Below are positions 1 through 5,747 of a stretch of DNA of 5,997 nucleotides, in pieces. Position numbers and translations under genes: made by a program. Under the pieces are notes generated by a model that was not told the origin of the DNA, searched no databases, and worked only from the letters and a program-made list of their open reading frames with translations. Source of the DNA: Methylobacterium sp. GTDB lineage: Bacteria > Pseudomonadota > Alphaproteobacteria > Rhizobiales > Beijerinckiaceae. The DNA is taken from the NCBI GenBank assembly GCA_021154065.1, contig JAJKJG010000347.1, positions 1-5,997 on the forward strand, given 5' to 3'. Position 1 is the stretch's first letter, and each line of letters opens with the position of its first letter.

Positions 1-426
1 AAGCGCGGCCTCAACACCGGCTACGCCACCGTCCAGTGCTCGATGTCGGCGCTCGTGATGGAGAACCGCAGCCTCGCGACGCCGGGCTCGGTCGACTCGA
101 TCCCGGGCAAGGGCAACGCCGAGGATCACGTCTCGAACTCGACCTGGTGCGGGCGCAAGGCGCGCGTGATCGTCGAGAACGCCGAGCAGATCGTTGCCGG
201 CGAGCTCCTGATGGCGGCGCAGGCCCTGACCCTCGTCGAGCCGATCGCGAGCGATTTCCCGGTCGGCAAGGGCACGCGGGCGGCGCTCGACGCCATCCGC
301 GCCGCGATCCCGCCGGCCCTCGAAGGCGACCGCTGGTACGCGACCGAGATGCGCCAGGCGCTCGAGCTCGTCCGCTCGGGCGCGGTGGTGGAAGCGGTCG
401 AGGCGGCAGTCGGCGCGCTCGAATAG
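1..426 (+). CDS. Aromatic amino acid lyase, histidine ammonia-lyase family (C-terminal part, cut by window edge)
   Basis: The frame is open from the first base to the TAG at 424-426 and gives 141 residues with no start in the window. The family removes ammonia non-oxidatively from histidine (to urocanate), phenylalanine or tyrosine, using an MIO cofactor formed from an Ala-Ser-Gly in the N-terminal half, which lies outside the window. Visible family marks are GLNTGY (residues 3-8), SALVMEN (16-22), the loop PGSVDSIP (28-35) and AEDHVS (40-45). Next comes the helix CGRKARVIVENAEQIVAGEL, ending in AAQAL. The Glu in AEDHVS (residue 41) matches the conserved active-site Glu of the QEDHVS loop of histidine ammonia-lyase. 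Unusually, NSTWC (46-50) follows where bacterial HutH usually has MGT or MGA. The family is clear; the substrate is not, because the selectivity residues are missing. A membrane protein gene follows after 17 nt and is probably cotranscribed. Confidence 0.88.
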   Translation, partial: KRGLNTGYATVQCSMSALVMENRSLATPGSVDSIPGKGNAEDHVSNSTWCGRKARVIVENAEQIVAGELLMAAQALTLVEPIASDFPVGKGTRAALDAIRAAIPPALEGDRWYATEMRQALELVRSGAVVEAVEAAVGALE

Positions 427-443
427 CCGGCGGAGGAGCCGCG

Positions 444-815
444 ATGCTCCGGGAGATCCTTGCCGTCCTGCGCTCCGAATATGCCTTCGCGCTGGTGACG
501 GCGTCGCTGGCGGCGCTCGCCGTCACGATCGCCTACGCGCTCGTCGGCTTCCTCGGGGTTGCCATCATCGGCGTTGCGACGCTCTTCGTCTGCGTCCATC
601 TCGAGCTGTCGCACGAGCATCCGGCCGGCGGCATGATCTACCCGCCGGATCACCCCTGGCGCGCCGGCGAGAACGACGGCACCGGGCGGGCCGCCGGCGC
701 CGTGCGCCACAGCGAGCGCGCGGCGCTTCGGCAGGCGCTCATCCTCGCGAAGCTCCTCGGGGTCGCGCTGACGCTCGTCGGGTTCGGCGGCTTTTACCTG
801 TTCCAGCTCGGCTGA
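444..815 (+). CDS. Small integral membrane protein of unknown function (123 aa)
   Basis: I do not recognise this protein. The ATG at 444 is chosen because GGAGGAG (432-438) lies 5 nt upstream, and the hydrophobic part begins just after it. The 123 residues start with a short amphipathic stretch. A long hydrophobic region (about 14-51) is broken by glycines at 35 and 38 and could form two membrane spans. A polar segment follows (52-97), then a last span at about 99-120. Just after the first hydrophobic region is a His/Glu-rich patch, HLELSHEH (52-59), with DH at 69-70; these side chains could bind metal, but that is inference. The gene starts 17 nt after the ammonia-lyase stop, so it probably shares that transcript. 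It ends inside the 3' end of the converging amidohydrolase gene, with a 22-nt overlap. It could be a small transport or oxidase accessory subunit, but no motif proves this. Confidence 0.72.
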   Translation: MLREILAVLRSEYAFALVTASLAALAVTIAYALVGFLGVAIIGVATLFVCVHLELSHEHPAGGMIYPPDHPWRAGENDGTGRAAGAVRHSERAALRQALILAKLLGVALTLVGFGGFYLFQLG

Positions 816-2050
816 GCGGCGAGCCGCCGCACGGCTTCGATCAGCACCCGCACCGCGATATCGGCATCGGCCTCGGCGATCGACTCGGCCGGGTTGTGGC
901 TGATTCCGCCCTTGCAGCGCACGAACAGCATGGCGACGGGACAGAGCGTCGCCATCGCGACGGCGTCGTGGCCGGCGCCGGAGGCGAGCCGCATCGCCGG
1001 AACGCCGAGCGCCTTGGCGGCATCCTCGAGGATCGCGGCGAGCCCCGGGTCCATGGCGGTCGCGGGCGAGTCCATGAAGGGGTCGATCGCGAGGGCGACC
1101 CCGCGCCGTTCGGCGATGGCCCGCAGCGCGCGGTCGATCTCCGCGACCATGCGCCCGCGAACGGCGTCGTCCGGAGCGCGGGCGTCGATCGTGAACGCGA
1201 CCTCGCCGGCGATCACGTTGACGGCGCCCGGCGCGACCTTCGCCGCGCCGACGGTCGCGACGGTATCGGCGCGCCGGGCGCCGATACCCTCGACCGCGGC
1301 GATCATCTCGGCCGCCGCCGCGAGCGCGTCGCGGCGCATCGCCATCGGCACGGTGCCGGCATGGCCGGCCTCGCCCGTCACGAGCGCGCGGGCGCGGGTG
1401 ATGCCGGCGATCGCCGAGACGATCCCGACGGCGAGGTCCTTCGATTCGAGCAGCGGGCCCTGCTCGATGTGGACTTCGAGGTAGCCGACGACGTCCTCGC
1501 GGCGGCGGGCGAGCGCCGCGACGGCGTCCGGGTCGCCGCCGAAGGCTAAGAGCGCATCGCGCAGGGCAACGCCGTCGCCGTCGCGGGCGTCGCGCCATTC
1601 GGGGCGATAGCGGCCGGCAAGCGCGTAGGAGGTCGAGAGGTTGGTCGGGAAGCGGACATTCTCCTCGTCGCCGAACGCCGCGACTTCGATCGCGAAGGGC
1701 AGGGGGCCCTGGCGGGCAAGCGCCTCGGCCGCGACGATGCCGGCGACGACGCCGAGGGGGCCGTCGAAGCGCCCGGCGTCGACGACGCTGTCGAGATGCG
1801 AGCCGATGATCAGCGCCGGTGCGCCGCGCTCCCGCCCTTCGCGGCGGCCGATGACGTTGCCGACCGCATCGATGCGGGCCTCGAGCCCGGCCTCGCGCAT
1901 CATCGCGAGCGTCGCCTCGGCGGTCGCGCGGTGGGCCGGCGACAGATAGAGGCGAGTCAGCCGGCCCGGCTCGTCCGTGTGCCGGGCGAGCGCGTCGACG
2001 AGCGCCACGGCGCGGGCGCCAGGGGAGGCCTCAGGCCGAAACGGCTCCAT
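794..2050 (-). CDS. M20-family Zn-dependent amidohydrolase (allantoate amidohydrolase / N-carbamoyl-L-amino acid hydrolase type)
   Basis: The predicted enzyme has 418 residues, normal for the hydantoinase/carbamoylase group of peptidase family M20, cytosolic dimers with two metal ions. These hydrolyse ureido compounds such as allantoate or N-carbamoyl-amino acids, releasing ammonia and CO2. All expected metal and catalytic positions are visible: His85 and Asp87 in GSHLDSV, Asp96 in GRFDGPLG, Glu129-Glu130 in FGDEENVRF, His194 in LEVHIEQGP and His385 in GISHNPAES. His230 in GEAGHAGTVPM, Arg291 and His361 in SGAGHDA fit the inserted dimerisation domain and substrate pocket. Sequence alone does not separate AllC from carbamoylases or beta-ureidopropionase. 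The ATG at 2050 lacks a good ribosome-binding site. An in-frame CTG at 2062 has AGAGG 8 nt upstream, but CTG starts are rare, so ATG is kept. It is divergent from the chitosanase gene and converges on the membrane protein gene. Confidence 0.9.
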   Translation of the reverse strand: MEPFRPEASPGARAVALVDALARHTDEPGRLTRLYLSPAHRATAEATLAMMREAGLEARIDAVGNVIGRREGRERGAPALIIGSHLDSVVDAGRFDGPLGVVAGIVAAEALARQGPLPFAIEVAAFGDEENVRFPTNLSTSYALAGRYRPEWRDARDGDGVALRDALLAFGGDPDAVAALARRREDVVGYLEVHIEQGPLLESKDLAVGIVSAIAGITRARALVTGEAGHAGTVPMAMRRDALAAAAEMIAAVEGIGARRADTVATVGAAKVAPGAVNVIAGEVAFTIDARAPDDAVRGRMVAEIDRALRAIAERRGVALAIDPFMDSPATAMDPGLAAILEDAAKALGVPAMRLASGAGHDAVAMATLCPVAMLFVRCKGGISHNPAESIAEADADIAVRVLIEAVRRLAAQPSWNR

Positions 2051-2074
2051 CGGGCAGTTCAGGATCCGAGCCTC

Positions 2075-2084
2075 TCGATATCGA
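2075..2084. repeat. 10-bp perfect palindrome in divergent promoter region
   Basis: TCGATATCGA reads the same on both strands. It lies 25-34 bp upstream of the amidohydrolase ATG, where a -10 element or an operator for that gene could lie. A second palindrome, GACAG-G-CTGTC, lies at 2100-2110. Short palindromes are common in GC-rich DNA, so a regulatory role is only a suggestion. Confidence 0.3.
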
Positions 2085-2085
2085 A

Positions 2086-2149
2086 CACGTTTTCAGGCCG
2101 ACAGGCTGTCCAGCGATTCACGTTCCGCTCACGTTCCGCTCCGCACGTT
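2086..2149 (+). promoter_or_regulatory. Array of four CACGTT boxes upstream of the chitosanase gene (putative regulator-binding sites)
   Basis: CACGTT occurs at 2086-2091, 2119-2124, 2130-2135 and 2144-2149, all in the same direction. Start-to-start distances are 33, 11 and 14 bp, so the first three boxes sit on about the same face of the helix. The array ends 5 bp before TATACC (2155-2160), which matches TATAAT at four of six bases. No good -35 element sits at 16-18 bp from it, an arrangement typical of activator-dependent promoters. The region separates the divergent amidohydrolase and chitosanase genes. The protein that would bind is unknown. Confidence 0.42.
2118..2139 (+). repeat. Perfect 11-bp tandem repeat (two copies)
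   Basis: TCACGTTCCGC occurs at 2118-2128 and again, without a spacer, at 2129-2139. Each copy holds one CACGTT box. A third, degenerate copy is visible around 2143-2153. An 11-bp period is close to one helical turn, as expected for side-by-side protein binding. A chance short duplication is the alternative. Confidence 0.75.
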
Positions 2150-2200
2150 CGGCGTATACCGTTGTCGCGAAACTCCGTTTCGCCCTGTGAGGAGGACATC

Positions 2201-2848
2201 ATGCATAGACCGCTCAGCCTCGCCATCCTCGTGTCCCTCGGCGTCGCGGCCCAGGCTCAGACGCCGCCGAGCGCCGACGCCATCCTGGCGAAGCTCGCCA
2301 CATGCGAGCAGATTTCTGCCGGCAAATTCGCCACCGACGAAGGGCGGCCGCGCAGCATTCCGGTGTGCCGGCACGGCATCGCGGTGCATTGGAAGGCCGA
2401 CCTCGACGTCGACTGCGACGGCGTCAGGACTGCGACTTGCAATCGGAGCACCGATCCGTCGTTCCAGCCCGACACGGCGCTCCACACGGCGTCCGGCCAG
2501 CCGCTCGACGCCGCAGCGGTGCCGTACATCGTTCTCCCGCAGCCGAGCGGGACATGGAACTTTCGCAACGCCGGCATCCGGCTCGGCGCCTGTGCGGCCG
2601 CAATCTTCAATGGTCGTGTCGTGTACGGGGTGTTCGGGGATACGGGGCCGAAGACGATCATCGGCGAGGCATCCCATGCGATGGCGAAGGCGCTCGGCAT
2701 CAACCCGGATCCGCGCAACGGCGGGCTTGAGGAAATTGCCGTGACCTACGTCGTCTTCCCGGGCACGCGGGTTTCCCAGGTCGACAGCCCCGACGCCGCC
2801 AGGGCGTGCGGCGAAACGCACATGCAAAGGCTCGTGAGCGGGGGGTGA
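2201..2848 (+). CDS. Secreted chitosanase, glycoside hydrolase family 75 type
   Basis: This 215-residue protein should cut beta-1,4 links in chitosan outside the cytoplasm. The ATG at 2201 is fixed by GAGGAGG (2189-2195) 5 nt upstream and by the signal peptide that begins there; the longer open frame upstream is not coding. The signal peptide has Arg3, a hydrophobic core (5-17) and a likely cleavage AQA|Q after residue 19. The mature part shows the GH75 pattern: DLDVDCDG (67-74), TDPSFQPDT (84-92), PYIVLP (108-113), VYGVFGDTGP (141-150), IIGEAS (153-158) and a C-terminal VVFPGT. Asp147 and Glu156 are nine residues apart, as are the catalytic Asp160 and Glu169 that I recall for the Aspergillus fumigatus enzyme. 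Six cysteines (35, 56, 72, 80, 131, 203) could form disulfides. There is no carbohydrate-binding module. Substrate activity is inferred from family. It converges on the dehydrogenase gene, with a 24-nt gap and no visible terminator. Confidence 0.86.
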   Translation: MHRPLSLAILVSLGVAAQAQTPPSADAILAKLATCEQISAGKFATDEGRPRSIPVCRHGIAVHWKADLDVDCDGVRTATCNRSTDPSFQPDTALHTASGQPLDAAAVPYIVLPQPSGTWNFRNAGIRLGACAAAIFNGRVVYGVFGDTGPKTIIGEASHAMAKALGINPDPRNGGLEEIAVTYVVFPGTRVSQVDSPDAARACGETHMQRLVSGG

Positions 2849-2872
2849 CATCCTCAAGGGGAATTGCGTGGA

Positions 2873-3619
2873 TCAGTAGGTCGCCCGCCCTCCGGAGAGG
2901 TCGAACACGGCGCCGGTCGTGAAGGAGTTCTCGGCCGAGCACAGCCAGGCCACCATGGCGGCGACCTCGCGGGTCTCGAGGAAGCGCCCGCGCGGGATCT
3001 TCGACAGCATGAAGTCGATGTGCTCTTGGCTGATCTGCTCGAAGATGCGGGTCCGGGCCGCCGCCGGCGTGACGGTGTTGACGGCGATGTCGTGGCTCGC
3101 GAGCTCCTTGCCGAGCGATTTCGTCAGCGCGATCACGGCCGCCTTCGAGGCCGAGTAGGGCGAGGCGTTGGGGTTGCCTTCCTTGCCGGCGATCGAGGCG
3201 ATGGTGACGATGCGGCCATAGCCTTGCGCGATCATCGACGGAACCACCGCGCGGCAGCAATAAAAGGTGCCGTCGACATTGATCTTCATGACCCGCTCCC
3301 ACTGCTCGAGCGGGTACTCCCAGGTCTTCACGGTCGGGCCGGCGATGCCGGCGCTCGTCACCAGGATGTCGATCGGTCCGTGCGCGGCTTCGGCGTCCTT
3401 CGCGGCCTGCATCACCGCCGCGGCGTCGGTCACGTCGACGCCGCGGGCGTAAACGGTGTCGCCGATCTCGGTCGCGGTCTCCTGGGCGAGGTCGCCGTCG
3501 AGGTCCCAGATCTCGACCGTAGCGCCGGACGCGGCGAAGCGCTCGACGATCGCTTGGCCGATGCCCTGGGCGCCGCCGGTGACGATCGCGACATGGCCGT
3601 TGAGATCGATCTGGTTCAT
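2873..3619 (-). CDS. Short-chain dehydrogenase/reductase (SDR), probably NAD-dependent
   Basis: The 248-residue protein has the usual length and order of a classical SDR, a cytosolic NAD(P)-dependent alcohol/ketone oxidoreductase. TGGAQGIG (14-21) is the nucleotide-binding glycine motif. Asp39 at the end of the second strand (WDLD) favours NAD(H) over NADP(H). VDV (61-63) and TSAG (88-91, a variant of NNAG) follow. The catalytic residues are Asn114, Ser142, Tyr155 and Lys159 (YSASK). The usual PG after strand six is PA (185-186). The ending FDLSGGRATY, with SKIPRGRF before it, resembles SDRs that oxidise 2-keto-3-deoxy sugar acids (rhamnonate or fuconate type), but that is recall, not proof. 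FabG-like activity is the alternative. The ATG at 3619 has GGAG (3626-3629) 6 nt upstream; the open frame further upstream does not look like SDR sequence. No partner sugar-pathway gene is in the window. Confidence 0.92.
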   Translation of the reverse strand: MNQIDLNGHVAIVTGGAQGIGQAIVERFAASGATVEIWDLDGDLAQETATEIGDTVYARGVDVTDAAAVMQAAKDAEAAHGPIDILVTSAGIAGPTVKTWEYPLEQWERVMKINVDGTFYCCRAVVPSMIAQGYGRIVTIASIAGKEGNPNASPYSASKAAVIALTKSLGKELASHDIAVNTVTPAAARTRIFEQISQEHIDFMLSKIPRGRFLETREVAAMVAWLCSAENSFTTGAVFDLSGGRATY

Positions 3620-3700
3620 GGGCTGCTCCGGCGCTTCGGTTGCGGCGGAGGTAGCCCGAATGCGGGCGCCGGGAAAGGGTCGGCGACGCGGCCATGACCG

Positions 3701-3738
3701 GCCGTCGCGCGAAGCCGCCCGGAACCTGCCGCGACGGC
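3701..3738. repeat. 9-bp perfect inverted repeat around the stress promoter -35 box
   Basis: GCCGTCGCG (3701-3709) and its exact reverse complement CGCGACGGC (3730-3738) are separated by 20 bp. The right arm lies in the spacer of the EcfG-type promoter and its -35 box (3721-3725) lies between the arms. A third related hexamer, GCGACG, occurs at 3683-3688. It could be an operator or a chance match in GC-rich DNA. Confidence 0.45.
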
Positions 3739-3745
3739 GCGCGTT
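3721..3745 (+). promoter_or_regulatory. EcfG-type general stress response promoter
   Basis: GGAAC (3721-3725) is followed after exactly 16 nt by CGTT (3742-3745). This is the full consensus of promoters used by the alphaproteobacterial extracytoplasmic sigma factor EcfG/SigT, which is released through the PhyR-NepR partner switch. Transcription would start near 3752, giving a leader of about 25 nt to the ATG at 3778. The element points toward the glycine-zipper gene. Match and spacing are seen; use by EcfG is inferred. Confidence 0.72.
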
Positions 3746-3777
3746 CATCGGGCGACTATGAACCCGGGAGGTCTCGC

Positions 3778-4035
3778 ATGAAGGAACTCGCGTTCGGCGC
3801 CGCCGCGCTGCTTGCGGCGGCGGCATTCTCCGGCTCGGCGGAGGCCGGGTGCCTCAAGGGCGCCGCGGTCGGCGGCATCGCCGGCCACATGGTCGGCCAC
3901 GGCGTCGCCGGCGCGGCGGCGGGCTGCGCCATCGGCGCCTCGCGCTCGAAAAAGCGCGACGTCACCAACACGGGCAGCGTCGCCCGGCCGGCCAACAACG
4001 GCTATAACGACCTGAATCAACGCCGCCGCTACTGA
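3778..4035 (+). CDS. Small exported glycine-zipper protein (85 aa)
   Basis: The ATG at 3778 has GGGAGG (3766-3771) 6 nt upstream and starts a clear signal peptide: Lys2, hydrophobic Ala/Leu core (4-17), likely cleavage AEA|G after residue 23. The Cys at 25 is not in a good lipobox, because Glu stands at -3, so it is probably a type I export substrate rather than a lipoprotein. The mature N-terminal part is a glycine zipper: Gly28, 32, 36 and 40 every fourth residue, then Gly45, 49 and 53 in a second run. Such segments pack helices in membranes, as in small outer-membrane or 17-kDa-antigen-like proteins. Cys25 and Cys50 could pair in the periplasm. The tail (55-85) is basic and polar, ending in QRRRY. 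The EcfG-type promoter upstream suggests induction in stress or stationary phase. The gene stands alone, followed by a hairpin terminator. Its exact role is unknown. Confidence 0.82.
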   Translation: MKELAFGAAALLAAAAFSGSAEAGCLKGAAVGGIAGHMVGHGVAGAAAGCAIGASRSKKRDVTNTGSVARPANNGYNDLNQRRRY

Positions 4036-4055
4036 GGCGCTCGCCGCAAACCTCG

Positions 4056-4082
4056 AAGGGGCTGGTCGCGACCGGCCCCTTT
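4056..4082 (+). terminator. Rho-independent-like terminator between convergent genes
   Basis: AAGGGGCTGGTC (4056-4067) pairs with GACCGGCCCCTT (4070-4081) as a 12-bp stem with one U-G pair and a minimal loop; in practice the innermost pairs would open. It starts 20 nt after the glycine-zipper stop. The T tract is short (TTT, 4080-4082), so efficiency may be modest. The hairpin also lies 15 nt past the stop of the converging reductase gene and could serve both strands. Confidence 0.75.
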
Positions 4083-4095
4083 GGCGTGCCTAATG

Positions 4096-5243
<1,148 letters not shown>

Positions 5244-5296
5244 TTCCTCCGCAACCCCGACGCGCTGTGTCAAGCTGGCGGCGCTGGATATTCAGC

Positions 5297-5602
5297 CTAG
5301 CCGAGCAACCCCCAACCCTCGCGAACCAGGGCTGCAATTCGTGTGACCTTCTTATCATCCAACGTACAGGACGATCGGCGTTTCGGGTGGTCGCTTATGT
5401 AGGGCGGCCGACCGATCACCAGTGTTTCGTCCTTCCGATCAGACGTGGACAAGACCTCCCAGGGGCCGATCTGACCGAGTGTCATAAGATGGCCTTTGCC
5501 GCCGAGCGCGTTTACTAGGTCGATGTCAGCGGGGTCCTCCGAGCTAAGAGGCACTGTAGTTATCCCCCCCTTTGCGTCGATCCGTTTGGCGTCAATGGGC
5601 AC
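5297..5602 (-). CDS. Hypothetical protein (101 aa), atypical codon use
   Basis: I do not recognise this protein. It starts at a GTG (5602-5600) with a strong AAGGAG (complement of 5611-5616) 8 nt upstream, which is the main reason to believe the gene is real. It ends at TAG (5299-5297). The 101 residues are soluble and mixed in charge, with no signal peptide or membrane span. Visible features are an acidic stretch (SEDPADID, 21-28), a glycine-rich turn (GGKGH, 34-38), a single Cys79, a basic patch (KRR, 74-76) and a C-terminal amphipathic helix (about 85-98) ending in GWGLLG. By my count about one third of codons end in A or T, far more than in neighbouring genes, which suggests recent acquisition or low expression. 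It stands alone, in the same direction as the reductase gene 133 nt downstream. A 22-bp palindrome lies 68 bp upstream. A spurious ORF is the alternative. Confidence 0.55.
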   Translation of the reverse strand: MPIDAKRIDAKGGITTVPLSSEDPADIDLVNALGGKGHLMTLGQIGPWEVLSTSDRKDETLVIGRPPYISDHPKRRSSCTLDDKKVTRIAALVREGWGLLG

Positions 5603-5669
5603 GATTGATTCTCCTTGCTAACCACTCACCGGCGCGGGCGCGAGCCGAAGGCAGGCCGCATTAGCACAA

Positions 5670-5691
5670 GATCGTTCGTACACAAACGATC
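5670..5691. promoter_or_regulatory. 22-bp interrupted palindrome, candidate operator
   Basis: GATCGTT (5670-5676) and AACGATC (5685-5691) are perfect inverted arms around 8 bp (CGTACACA). Size and symmetry fit a site for a dimeric helix-turn-helix repressor. It lies 68 bp upstream of the GTG start of the 101-aa gene and 57 bp past the stop of the gene at the right edge, so it is best placed to control the small gene. No convincing -35/-10 pair is visible; GCTAAT on the - strand just downstream is a weak -10 candidate. A short hairpin in RNA is the alternative. Confidence 0.42.
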
Positions 5692-5747
5692 GGGAGTGCG
5701 AGAATCCGCGCTTGGCGTGGGCGTGAAGAAGCCGGAACAGCGGCCTT

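Noticed and set aside
896..1549. Long + strand open frames inside the amidohydrolase gene
   Set aside because: Arg/Ala/Gly-rich shadow translations of a GC-rich gene, with no ribosome-binding site and no domain; the - strand frame carries the full M20 motif set.
126..1598. 490-codon - strand open frame across the lyase, membrane protein and amidohydrolase genes
   Set aside because: Arginine-rich shadow that crosses three better-supported genes.
2117..2137. GGAAC boxes on the - strand (complement of the tandem repeat) as EcfG promoters for the amidohydrolase gene
   Set aside because: Neither copy has CGTT at 16 or 17 nt; the positions read TCGC and CCTG.
3839..3852. Lipoprotein signal in the glycine-zipper protein
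   Set aside because: Cys25 follows EAG; position -3 is Glu rather than Leu/Val/Ile, so the lipobox rule is not met.
5245..5273. TTGACA (- strand, 5273-5268) as a sigma-70 promoter for the reductase gene
   Set aside because: The -35 is perfect but the position 17 nt downstream reads GGAGGA, not a -10 element; kept only as a remark.
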